Shown in pieces: positions 1-7,733 of a DNA stretch of 18,123 nucleotides (its first letter is position 1; the number at the start of each line of letters is the position of its first letter). The notes below the pieces were generated by a model. That model saw nothing but the letters and a program-made list of their open reading frames with translations, was not told the origin of the DNA and searched no databases. Location of the stretch: assembly GCA_003513005.1 (NCBI GenBank), contig DOTD01000007.1:2076-20198 (forward strand), in the 5' to 3' direction. This stretch comes from Desulfotomaculum sp. (GTDB lineage Bacteria; Bacillota; Desulfotomaculia; Desulfotomaculales; Nap2-2B). The position numbers and the translations under genes were made by a program.

Positions 1-610
1 GAATTTCATGACCGGGATATGGGCGAGACAAAGCGTTGGAGAACATTCCCTTGGGTATGACCTGCGGCTGCTTGGGTGCAGTGACAGATCTCGGGCCGGG
101 GCAATTGCAGGTATTGAAAGCCTTCTTGCGAATATGCTTTTTGCGCACGAATCTTATTTCATAATCGATCTCGTAAGAGACTTCCGCAAAGCCGGAGAGC
201 GACCGGAGTTTACCGCAGTGGGGGCAATACATTTCGTCATCCGGGATCTCATGAATCACTGTGATTTCGGAAAGGTCGGGGATTTTGCGTCCGTGACCCT
301 GATGGCCGAACCTGGCGCCCCGCTTCCCGCCTTGAGCCGGGACACAATCACCGTCGCTTTCGGGAACCCCTGTTTGTTGATCAGTTTGGGGCGCCGGCTG
401 CTTTTCGGAGGAACGGCCAAAAATGGCGCTGTTACGTTTATTGATTAATGCCCTTAGGCGCTCATTTTCCTCCGTCAATTCTTGTTTTTCTTGATTGGCT
501 TGCTCGAGTTCAAAATCCTTCTGTCTGACTATCGGGCAATCAGGAAAAGAACAAGCGGCGCTTAAAGACCAGACTGGATTTTCTTGAAGGCATGCTGATA
601 AAGTGTTCAT
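1..610 (-). CDS. tnpC: IS66-family transposase (TnpC), N-terminal part
   Basis: Partial gene of about 203 codons, cut by the window edge. The start ATG at 610 follows a weak AGAG. Residues of roughly 30-65 form the leucine-zipper-like coiled coil typical of IS66 transposases (DFELEQANQEKQELTEENE), followed by the linker NKRNSAIFGRSSEKQ. Next come a basic Gly-rich stretch (GGKRGARFGHQGHGRKIPD) and the zinc-binding region with CPHCG and, further on, NTCNCPG. The order coiled coil, GRSSE, HEIPDDE, CPHCG is diagnostic for the family. The DDE catalytic domain lies outside the window, so activity cannot be judged. The plus-strand open frame over the same bases is a shadow. Confidence 0.9.
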   Translation of the reverse strand, partial: MNTLSACLQENPVWSLSAACSFPDCPIVRQKDFELEQANQEKQELTEENERLRALINKRNSAIFGRSSEKQPAPQTDQQTGVPESDGDCVPAQGGKRGARFGHQGHGRKIPDLSEITVIHEIPDDEMYCPHCGKLRSLSGFAEVSYEIDYEIRFVRKKHIRKKAFNTCNCPGPRSVTAPKQPQVIPKGMFSNALSRPYPGHEI

Positions 611-739
611 GCTCTAATTATGCAATAAAAATAGTTACGTGTTCAGTCCCATTAATTAAATTTTTAAGTCAAACAACAAACAGGAAAAGGCAGGAAGCAA
701 CGAGGTTATGGAGTTAAAGCGGGTTCACTGAATACTTAC
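1..739 (-). mobile_element. IS66-family insertion sequence, partial (5' part; continues past the window edge)
   Basis: The minus-strand reading frame from 610 to the window edge encodes the N-terminal part of an IS66 transposase. A plausible element end lies at 739, where the minus strand starts GTAAGTATTCAGTGAACC. IS66 elements commonly begin with GTAAG, which I know from the family and did not check against a database. No tnpA or tnpB reading frame is visible between this end and the transposase, so the element would be of the solo-tnpC (ISBst12-like) kind or internally deleted. The core TTCAGTGAA recurs in the opposite orientation at 762-770, just outside the proposed end. The other end and the target duplication cannot be seen. 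Confidence 0.55.
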
Positions 740-830
740 TCTTTTTCCCTGCTTTTCTTTTTTCAGTGAATGTCTGTGAATCATATGGTGAGGAAGCTTA
801 TGAGCCAGTGTTTCCAGGGTTTGTGAATTA

Positions 831-1700
831 TTACTGAGATTGATTATTGTTATTTAACTTCTGGACCTGACTCGCCTTGTAAATGGTGGAGGTGTAGAAT
901 GGGCAGAGCTTTTGAATGAGCAGTACAATCCCGCACACAATAAGCACAGCATATATAAGAGGATATATAATATGAACCACATATTCCGGATACGTCAGCG
1001 CCCTGAAATAAAGAACGCCCCAGCGCATTGCCGTGAACCATATGCCGTATACAAGAAACGGCACGCCTGCAGGGACCTTCCCGCGGAAATACAGCCAGAG
1101 CGCCGGCGCCAGCCCAAGCAGCGCCAGTACCAGCTCCATAAGCTGCGTGGGGTACTGCGGCAGGTCCAGGTCTACGTCCACATTACCGAAGAAGGGCAGT
1201 GTTTGGATGGTCAGAACGGGTTCGACGGATTCGTGCGGGAACCGTACGCCCAGCCAGCCTTGCGTGAGCCTGCCGCCGCAGCAGCCGTTGAGAAAGCAGC
1301 CTACTCGCGCCAGCGCGAAGGCCGCCGCCGTGGGCAGCACGAAGGTGTCGAGAAGCGGCCACAAGCCCCGTCTGAAAACAAACGACATCGCAAAAAGAGC
1401 TGCGAACGCGCCCGCTATACCTCCATAGAGTGAAAATCCGGCCAGCCTGAAGGAAAACGGCGTCAGGCCTCCGGCGTAGTTGCCGGGATTCACCGCCCAG
1501 TTCCAAAGGCGCGCGCCCAGAAAAAAGCCCGTTGCCATCGCCGCGAGCAGCAAAAGCGAACGGAGGTAGCCGAGTCGCTCCCTCCGCAGAATGACCAGCG
1601 CGGACACCGCGCCCGCGGCGGCTGCTAACGCCGCAAACAGGCTGTATGCGTGGAGGTCGATAGGCGCTCCAAAAAGCCGCAGGTGCAGGACAGGGCACAT
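831..1700 (-). CDS. lgt: Prolipoprotein diacylglyceryl transferase (Lgt-like)
   Basis: Lgt transfers diacylglycerol from phosphatidylglycerol to the lipobox cysteine of prolipoproteins in the cytoplasmic membrane. The 289-residue protein has about seven hydrophobic segments. It carries Lgt landmarks in order: SLYGGIAGAF (the GG motif), ARVGCFLNGCCGG (the R-x-G-x-F-x-N-G signature, in the Cys-rich form seen in many Clostridia), RFPHE, YPTQLMEL and YGIWFTAMRW. The classical HGGL motif appears as LYGGI, so this may be a divergent paralogue and not the housekeeping enzyme. The ATG shares one base with the upstream gene's stop (TGATG), which suggests translational coupling. The tail past the last helix is polar and Asn/Gln-rich. 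No clear terminator is visible downstream. Confidence 0.85.
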   Translation of the reverse strand: MCPVLHLRLFGAPIDLHAYSLFAALAAAAGAVSALVILRRERLGYLRSLLLLAAMATGFFLGARLWNWAVNPGNYAGGLTPFSFRLAGFSLYGGIAGAFAALFAMSFVFRRGLWPLLDTFVLPTAAAFALARVGCFLNGCCGGRLTQGWLGVRFPHESVEPVLTIQTLPFFGNVDVDLDLPQYPTQLMELVLALLGLAPALWLYFRGKVPAGVPFLVYGIWFTAMRWGVLYFRALTYPEYVVHIIYPLIYAVLIVCGIVLLIQKLCPFYTSTIYKASQVQKLNNNNQSQ

Positions 1701-4141
1701 CAGGGGTTATTCGCCGGGAGCGGATGTCTGCCGGTCAGCCTGGCATCGATGTAGAAATCTCCCTCTGCCCCCGTCTCGAAACACCGCAACGTCCAGTCGA
1801 TCTCTACGGTGTCGTTGGCGCCGTATGCGGCTCTCGCCACTCCCTTTATTGACATTATTTTGCCAAAAAACTCCCTGCTCTTGCCAAAGGCGGGATGATT
1901 GTAGTCGACGATCAGTTCGCCGTTTTTATAGGTGAACGGTATCTCTTCCGGTTTGCCGTCCGTACCCTTCAGAACGATGCTGCCCTTATCCTGCCCCGTC
2001 TTTACGATCTCGAACGGCGTCTTTTCGGGTTTCCCCAACTCCTGCTTCAGCGTTTCATCATTCAGCTTGCTCAGATCCAGGTTATCCAGGTCACAGCCCT
2101 GGTCGCTGCCGCTGGTCTTCGCGCTGGGCTTCGCTCCAGCGCTCTGCTTGGCCGCATCGGCTTTCAGCTTGTCTATGATGTGAACGTCGGTAACCTGAAA
2201 TATGCCGTCAAACTTGCCCACCAGTTCGTCCAGCGTCGGGAACATCACGAGATCCGCCAGGACGGGAACCGTTTTCGCGGATCCGCTGGGATTTGTGACC
2301 AGCAGCAGGTACTGCGTCTTGTTAACGAGGGCCTGCTTAAAGCTCCTGACATCGACTGTGGAACCGGCGGCCCGCGTTACGGTGGCAGTAATCCTCGTCA
2401 CGTTAGCAGGATTGTTTACGGCGATGGAAAACAGCCGCATGTCCAGGCCGCTTTCCGGGGACGTGAACCGGAGTGTCATGCCGTCGTTCAGCACGCCCGC
2501 TAGCTCTGGTTTAACTCTCACGGCCAGAGCCCTTGCGCCCAGCGCCGGCACGTCGACTGCCGCCTCGCCCAACTCGATCGTCTCGCCGGTCTTGGAGGCC
2601 CTGTCGATCTCTTCCTGCGAGGAGTTCTTCAAGTACAACGGCGCGCCTTCCGTTTTATCCCATCCCCTTGATATGCTGTTATGGAGCGTTATTGGTATGT
2701 AGGCTCTGAATACGGCGGACTTCCCGAACACGACGGACTCGTAAAAGTCCCCCGCCCATTTAGCCGGATCGCCCGTGGCGGACAGAATAGCGTCGCGCGG
2801 TGCAATTCCCATGTCGAAGTTTTTATATGCCTTCAGAATGAAATCATCGCTGCCGAACTTGTCCGCCAGGAAATCGATCACCAGAGCGCGTGCGTAACCT
2901 GCTCTCCTTGTGTCTTCGGGCGAGTAAATGCCGTCGAATATCATCGCCCGGGTTCCTTCGGCGTGTTCTGGTATTTTACCCAGTACCAGGCCTTCATGGT
3001 AGGTGGCCGTGGCTTCGTCGAACCACTCGCTGCGGGAGCCTTTCGTCGTATAGTTGGACTGCACGGCGTGGAACCACTCGTGAAAGATTGACGACCTGAG
3101 GATATTATGGTCGCCCTCGCTTAATGCCGCCTTGCTGATATTTATGAAGCCGTTGTCGGGCTGGCGGCCTAACACCATGTTCCTCCAGCCGGTCTCCTCG
3201 TACGCGGCGAATATCCCCTCGCTTATACTTCTGAGGTACACATCAAACGGCCACTTGGTGCGCTTGCTGTATATGTATCCGCCTGCGAGATACGCCCGGT
3301 AGGCGTCTTCGAAATCGGTCAGTACGCGCCTGGCGTCTTCCTTGATTGGCTTCGAACTAGCCGGAAAGATGAACATGAAGTGGCCGCCATCTTCAAAAAA
3401 GGCGCTCCCATCGAATGACATCACGTACATCCTGAGGTTGCTGGGCTGGGCATACGCCACACCCATGGATAACAAAGGCCGGTTCAATTGAATCAGCGCC
3501 TCGTTGGCATAGTCCGACGGCACGACCTCGGCCTCGGCCCAGCCGTCCACGATGTTAGCCCCGACGTAGCGGTAGACGACGCGTACGTCCTCGCCGTCAG
3601 CGCCTTTTACCTCCGCCCCCAGACCGATCATGACATTCTTTTCCGGCCGGCTCGCGGGGAACTTGATGCGCACCGTGACGGGCTTGTCGATGGGTTTGTC
3701 TATATCCAGAGCATAGAGGAACGTGGATAAAAGACCATCCGGCCTGCTGTCGCCGCCGGGTTTCAGGCGCGTAAGCCTGACGTTCACCGGCTCCTCGACA
3801 TCGCCGCTGCCGAACTCAAGCTTCAGGTCCTCCAGCTCTACCACGCCGCCCCCGGGTAAGATGACGGCGCTCACCCCTTTTACGAACAGCCTCGGCCCCA
3901 AACACACTGCCAGCACCGCGATGATTAACACTACGGTCAGCCCCACCCCGAGGCCCACCGCCAGCTTCTTCCGGGACTTTTCGAGCTGCGGAGCGGGCTC
4001 CGGCGCAGAAAGCTCCGGCGCAGCGGTGACGGGCGGCTGCCCCGGCTCCTGCGCGTTGTTTCCCTGTCTCACGGGAGACTTACACCCAGGACAGAACTCG
4101 GCCGCTTCCGGGAGCTGATTTCCACATTTCGGGCAAAGCAT
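1700..4141 (-). CDS. Membrane-anchored zinc-ribbon protein with HExxH metallopeptidase-like domain
   Basis: I do not recognise a named family for the whole 813-residue protein. The start chosen is the ATG at 4141, which has GGAGG about 10 bases upstream; a longer frame from 4174 lacks a site. Residues 3-20 form a zinc ribbon (CPKCGNQ, then CPGCK). A Pro-rich linker and one transmembrane helix follow at about residues 57-80. The large remainder, presumably outside the cell if the ribbon is cytoplasmic, contains FHEWFHAVQ (H354, E355, H358) and then WFDEATATYHEG, with E376 seventeen residues after the second His. This spacing resembles gluzincin zinc peptidases, so a peptidase role is inferred. 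The C-terminal third is predicted beta-rich with no motif I know. It is coupled to the Lgt-like gene. The region is visibly GC-richer than the fbp and helicase regions. Confidence 0.8.
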   Translation of the reverse strand: MLCPKCGNQLPEAAEFCPGCKSPVRQGNNAQEPGQPPVTAAPELSAPEPAPQLEKSRKKLAVGLGVGLTVVLIIAVLAVCLGPRLFVKGVSAVILPGGGVVELEDLKLEFGSGDVEEPVNVRLTRLKPGGDSRPDGLLSTFLYALDIDKPIDKPVTVRIKFPASRPEKNVMIGLGAEVKGADGEDVRVVYRYVGANIVDGWAEAEVVPSDYANEALIQLNRPLLSMGVAYAQPSNLRMYVMSFDGSAFFEDGGHFMFIFPASSKPIKEDARRVLTDFEDAYRAYLAGGYIYSKRTKWPFDVYLRSISEGIFAAYEETGWRNMVLGRQPDNGFINISKAALSEGDHNILRSSIFHEWFHAVQSNYTTKGSRSEWFDEATATYHEGLVLGKIPEHAEGTRAMIFDGIYSPEDTRRAGYARALVIDFLADKFGSDDFILKAYKNFDMGIAPRDAILSATGDPAKWAGDFYESVVFGKSAVFRAYIPITLHNSISRGWDKTEGAPLYLKNSSQEEIDRASKTGETIELGEAAVDVPALGARALAVRVKPELAGVLNDGMTLRFTSPESGLDMRLFSIAVNNPANVTRITATVTRAAGSTVDVRSFKQALVNKTQYLLLVTNPSGSAKTVPVLADLVMFPTLDELVGKFDGIFQVTDVHIIDKLKADAAKQSAGAKPSAKTSGSDQGCDLDNLDLSKLNDETLKQELGKPEKTPFEIVKTGQDKGSIVLKGTDGKPEEIPFTYKNGELIVDYNHPAFGKSREFFGKIMSIKGVARAAYGANDTVEIDWTLRCFETGAEGDFYIDARLTGRHPLPANNP

Positions 4142-4268
4142 ACCTGTACCCTCCTCCGGTACGCCGCCTGACACCGGTCAGCCGGCCTTTTCTAACTAAC
4201 TTAGATAAATGTAAAAGGATTGGTAAAGTATGGCTTGTGTATAACATGGTAATAAATGGTTATCATGG

Positions 4269-6242
4269 TTATAATTTTTCTTTGATCACACCTGTACGGA
4301 AAGCGCTTAAGAGCATCTCAAGATAATAGATTTGTTTTTTCAAATCCTGGCCATTATCGGTATCAGCTATCTTCTTCCGGTCAACAACCTTCTCAACAGT
4401 GCTTAATTCAGAGTGCATATCCGTTCCTTCATTTACCGATTTTTCTCTGGATTCGAAAGGTTCATGCTTTGCCAGCATCAGACCGTAGGAATTATAGATC
4501 AAAGTATAACCGGCTATCCCCGTTTCTCTTTGATAGGCTCTCGCAAATCCACCGTCAATAACCAGCAGTTTGTTGTTGGCTTTTATTGGACTCTCCCCTT
4601 TTTTAGCCTTCACAGGCACATGTCCATTAACGATATGTCCATCGTCCGGATCAAGCCCAAACTCGGCAAGAATCATCCTGGCAACCTTTTCATCATCGAC
4701 CAAGGTATAATAAGGGGTATAGTGTTCCTTGTGCGGAGTTTTGTCATCAATGAAATACCTTTCAAAAGTTGCCATCTTGTCCTTGCCGAACAGCGGGGAA
4801 TCATGGTGACACCATAAATACCAAAGAATATCTGTAGAACTTTCCTTGTTTTCTCTGCCGAAATAGGCTTCCCGGGACCACAGCTCCAAATTATCCAGCA
4901 GATACTTGCCTGAAGATTCCACACCATTGAGTCTTATTTTCTTAAAGGTCCCGTCAGGATTCATGGGAATGGATGCATGGAACAACAGGTTGGAGTTGTA
5001 TTTCAGGTACATGCTGCCTTTGGCGTACATAAACCGGATATGCTCCTGGAGCTTTTCACTTTTCATAAACGTATAACGGAGCTTGTTGATTACTGATTTT
5101 TCTTCTTCGGTCAGCTTCCAGGGCTCGTTGGGGTCGACGGTCGGGAAGCTCTGGTCATTCAGTTTGTATACTACGCCGTCAACGTTGATGGTGTTTTCCT
5201 CATAATTGATTTTATCTAAAAGTAATCGGTTGTTCATTTCATATTCGGGGTGGTTTAAAATAAGTTCATGCTCGAGTTTGAACTGGATCATAGAGATCGC
5301 CTTATGCATTTTGGCAAGAAGATCAAAACTCGAATCCGGCACGGTATCACTGGAGCTCATTTTTGGTTTAAATTGGATGCATTCATCATCCTTATAAGCA
5401 TCCATTGCAAATGTAGCCAGGGGAAACAGATTAATCCCATAGCCTTCTTCCAGGATATCCATGTTGGCGTATCTCAGGCAGATACGGACTACGTTGGCAA
5501 TACAGGAACGGTTGCCCGTAGCTGCGCCCATCCAGAGAACGTCGTGGTTTCCCCACTGAATATCCATGGAATGATGTTTCATCAGTGTATCCATGATGAA
5601 ATGAGGCCCTGGTCCCCTGTCGTAAACATCACCGACTATGTGCAGATGATCGATGGTGAGTCTCTGGATCACGGCGGAGATATTGATAATAAAGTCGTCC
5701 GCCATATCCAGCCCGACAATAGTATCAATGATTTTATTGTAGTATTCTTTTTTGTTGAACCGGTACTCATCCTCATGAAGCAGCTCCTGAATGATGTAGG
5801 CAAATTCCGGAGGAAGCGCTTTTCTGACCTTGGAACGGGTATACTTTGACGAAGCGTCCCTGCACACCTGGATCAGCCTGTAAATGGTGACCTCATACCA
5901 GTCGGAAAGGTTAATCTCCCTCTCTTTAACCAGGTGAAGTTTATCTTCAGGGTAATAGATAAGTGACGCAAGCTCATTGATATCGTTTTTAGAAAGTGTC
6001 TTTCCCAGCACATCATTGATTTTTCTTTTTACAACGCCCGATGCGTTTCTCATTACATGGTCAAATGCTTCGTATTCTCCATGAAGATCGGTAAGGAAGT
6101 GCTCGGTGCCTTTGGGGAGATTCAAAATGGATTTGAGGTTGATGACCTCGGACGCCGCCTGTGATATAGTGGGGAATTTTTTAGACAGGAGCTCAAGATA
6201 ATCCTGATGCTCAATCAGCTCTTTTGTAGTAAAATTATCCAA
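4269..6242 (-). CDS. fbp: Fructose-1,6-bisphosphatase, class III
   Basis: Hydrolyses fructose 1,6-bisphosphate to fructose 6-phosphate in gluconeogenesis. The sequence shows the class III (Firmicutes) type, a metallophosphoesterase fold, with motifs in order: FLTDLHGEYEAFDHV, HIVGDVYDRGPGPHF, IQWGNHDVLW and VNGHVPVKAKKGESPIKAN, then VIDGGFARAYQ. Total length is about 657 residues, normal for the class. An in-frame ATG exists at 6257, but GGAGGG occupies 6255-6250 and lies seven bases before a TTG at 6242. The TTG is therefore the likelier start. The gene is divergent from the aldolase gene, so the two adjacent pathway steps share an intergenic region of about 290 bases. No obvious terminator with a T-run follows the stop. 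Confidence 0.96.
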   Translation of the reverse strand: MDNFTTKELIEHQDYLELLSKKFPTISQAASEVINLKSILNLPKGTEHFLTDLHGEYEAFDHVMRNASGVVKRKINDVLGKTLSKNDINELASLIYYPEDKLHLVKEREINLSDWYEVTIYRLIQVCRDASSKYTRSKVRKALPPEFAYIIQELLHEDEYRFNKKEYYNKIIDTIVGLDMADDFIINISAVIQRLTIDHLHIVGDVYDRGPGPHFIMDTLMKHHSMDIQWGNHDVLWMGAATGNRSCIANVVRICLRYANMDILEEGYGINLFPLATFAMDAYKDDECIQFKPKMSSSDTVPDSSFDLLAKMHKAISMIQFKLEHELILNHPEYEMNNRLLLDKINYEENTINVDGVVYKLNDQSFPTVDPNEPWKLTEEEKSVINKLRYTFMKSEKLQEHIRFMYAKGSMYLKYNSNLLFHASIPMNPDGTFKKIRLNGVESSGKYLLDNLELWSREAYFGRENKESSTDILWYLWCHHDSPLFGKDKMATFERYFIDDKTPHKEHYTPYYTLVDDEKVARMILAEFGLDPDDGHIVNGHVPVKAKKGESPIKANNKLLVIDGGFARAYQRETGIAGYTLIYNSYGLMLAKHEPFESREKSVNEGTDMHSELSTVEKVVDRKKIADTDNGQDLKKQIYYLEMLLSAFRTGVIKEKL

Positions 6243-6260
6243 AGTACAACCCTCCATATA

Positions 6261-6279
6261 ATGTCCCGGAGTAGGACAT
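6261..6279 (-). promoter_or_regulatory. Small inverted repeat just upstream of the fbp ribosome binding site
   Basis: Perfect 6-bp arms ATGTCC/GGACAT enclose a 7-base loop. The structure sits six bases before the GGAGGG of fbp in the mRNA leader. It could be a leader hairpin or an operator half-site pair. No regulator can be named from the sequence. Confidence 0.35.
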
Positions 6280-6400
6280 AAAATAAAAAAGTAGACAACA
6301 CTAAAAGACGAAAGGCCATTGCCATATTTCGCCCGGGTATTCGGTAAGGTATAGTCTTATAAATAACTATTCTCTTAAAATCTTCAACTTCCTTTAAGGA

Positions 6401-6428
6401 TTAACAGCTAAAGAATATTTTTCATAAT
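6401..6428 (+). promoter_or_regulatory. Predicted sigma-A promoter of fba
   Basis: TTAACA at 6401-6406 and CATAAT at 6423-6428 are separated by 16 bases. Each matches five of six consensus positions. Transcription would start near 6435 and give a leader of about 100 bases before the aldolase ATG. The region is AT-rich throughout, so chance matches are possible. Confidence 0.5.
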
Positions 6429-6475
6429 TAACAAAGTATGAAATCTTGGAGGATTATCTTGGAGCAGTACAGAAG

Positions 6476-6517
6476 AGTTCCATAATATATGTACACAGTT
6501 CCATAATATATGTACAC
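6476..6517 (+). repeat. Exact 21-bp tandem duplication in the fba leader
   Basis: Two identical adjacent copies lie at 6476-6496 and 6497-6517. Each begins AGTTCCATAATATAT and ends GTACAC, and each includes the short palindrome TGTACA. The pair sits directly before the AAAGGAGG of fba, downstream of the predicted transcription start. Because 21 is a multiple of three, the duplication would keep an overlapping reading frame open. Confidence 0.9.
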
Positions 6518-6535
6518 AAAAAAGGAGGAAAAAGA

Positions 6536-7462
6536 ATGCCGCTGGTAACTTCAACTGAAATGTTTAAAAAAGTCTATGGGAAATGTGCCGTCGGAGCGTT
6601 TAATGTCAACAACATGGAAATCATCCAGGGAATTGTTGATGCGGCCAAGGAAGAACAAGCCCCTTTGATTTTGCAGGTTTCGGCCGGAGCCAGGAAATAC
6701 GCCAAACATATTTACTTGATGAAACTGGTAGAGGCTGCCGTAGAGGACAGCGGTTTGTCAATTTGTCTGCACCTGGATCACGGGGAGGATTTCGAGATTT
6801 GCAAGTCCTGTGTTGACGGCGGTTTTACCTCGGTGATGATCGATGGTTCAAAGCTGCCTTTTGCAGAAAATATTGCCCTGACTAAAAAAGTTGTCGAGTA
6901 TGCGCATGCCAATGGTGTAACGGTAGAAGCCGAGTTAGGACGGCTGGCCGGTGTCGAGGATGATGTGAATGTCAGCGCCAAGGATTCCAGCTACACTGAT
7001 CCTGACCAAGCCATTGAATTTGTCCGGAAAACTGGCTGCGATTCCCTTGCCGTCGCGATTGGCACCAGTCACGGAGCCTATAAGTTCAAGGGGGAAGCCA
7101 AGCTTGATTTCGCCCGCCTGGAAAAAATCGCCGCTCTGCTTCCCGGCTATCCCCTGGTTTTGCATGGCGCCTCCACCGTGCTGCCGGAATTTGTGGTCAA
7201 ATGCAATCAATACGGGGGAGAGATTAAGGGAGCCCAGGGCGTTCCCGAAGAGATGCTCAGAAAGGCCGGAACTATGGGAGTATGCAAAATAAATATTGAT
7301 ACCGATCTCCGCCTGGCCATGACGGCTTCCATCCGGGAGCATTTTGCTTTAAACCCTGCTGATTTTGATCCCCGTCAGTATCTCAGGCCAGCCAGGGAGG
7401 CCATTATAAACATGGTCAAGCACAAGATCAGGAACGTCTTAAACTGCAGCAACCAGCTCTAA
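6536..7462 (+). CDS. fba: Fructose-bisphosphate aldolase, class II
   Basis: Zinc-dependent aldolase that interconverts fructose 1,6-bisphosphate with dihydroxyacetone phosphate and glyceraldehyde 3-phosphate. The 308-residue frame starts at the ATG at 6536, preceded by AAAGGAGG with good spacing. A frame reaching back to a TTG at 6446 would read through the tandem repeat and is unlikely. Class II landmarks in order: GAFNVNNMEI near residues 20-29, LQVSAGARKY, CLHLDHGED (D81 and the zinc ligand H82), VEAELGRLAG, GTSHGAYKF, LVLHGAST and CKINIDTDLR. The final PAREAI..MVKHKI is also typical. Length and motif order are normal. It lies divergent to fbp. Confidence 0.96.
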   Translation: MPLVTSTEMFKKVYGKCAVGAFNVNNMEIIQGIVDAAKEEQAPLILQVSAGARKYAKHIYLMKLVEAAVEDSGLSICLHLDHGEDFEICKSCVDGGFTSVMIDGSKLPFAENIALTKKVVEYAHANGVTVEAELGRLAGVEDDVNVSAKDSSYTDPDQAIEFVRKTGCDSLAVAIGTSHGAYKFKGEAKLDFARLEKIAALLPGYPLVLHGASTVLPEFVVKCNQYGGEIKGAQGVPEEMLRKAGTMGVCKINIDTDLRLAMTASIREHFALNPADFDPRQYLRPAREAIINMVKHKIRNVLNCSNQL

Positions 7463-7501
7463 GCAATAATCACCTGGAAACAATGCTCTAAGAAGCAAGG
7501 G

Positions 7502-7530
7502 GGAAGCATGGGGACAGTTCTCATGCTTCC
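7502..7530. repeat. REP-like palindrome with GGGACAG loop
   Basis: Perfect 9-bp arms GGAAGCATG/CATGCTTCC surround an 11-base loop starting GGGACAG. No T-run follows, so it is not a canonical intrinsic terminator, though it lies about 40 bases past the fba stop and could protect the mRNA 3' end. Its form resembles interspersed palindromes (REP/RAYT type) of Clostridia, which is an inference from memory. Only one clear copy is in the window. Confidence 0.5.
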
Positions 7531-7733
7531 TAGATTAAACGAGGAAAAAATCTTCGTCTTAATGAAATATTTCCTGTCCCTTACTTCCTTCCTGGTTTTT
7601 ATGCTTACGGCGACCGCTTTCAGTTAGTATGAGAAGCAGGAATAATCCTGCACCAACGAGCGTATATAACCGGGGAGTTTATAAGTTGCATGCACAAGCG
7701 AACATTTTGTGCTCATAATGCTTAGCCTCGCTG

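Noticed and set aside
8..448. Plus-strand open frame of 146 codons at the window start
   Set aside because: It lies antisense to the clear IS66 transposase frame and has no recognisable protein features.
4210..4268. Repetitive ATAACCATG-like segment after the fbp stop as a terminator
   Set aside because: The arms pair imperfectly and no T-run follows on the minus strand.
6438..6485. 15-codon frame MKSWRIILEQYRRVP in the fba leader as a regulatory peptide
   Set aside because: It starts only a few bases after the predicted transcription start, with no room for a ribosome binding site.
7636..7651. GCAGGA/TCCTGC hairpin between fba and the ABC-F gene
   Set aside because: Only six base pairs with no T-run on either strand; too weak to call a terminator or a repeat family.
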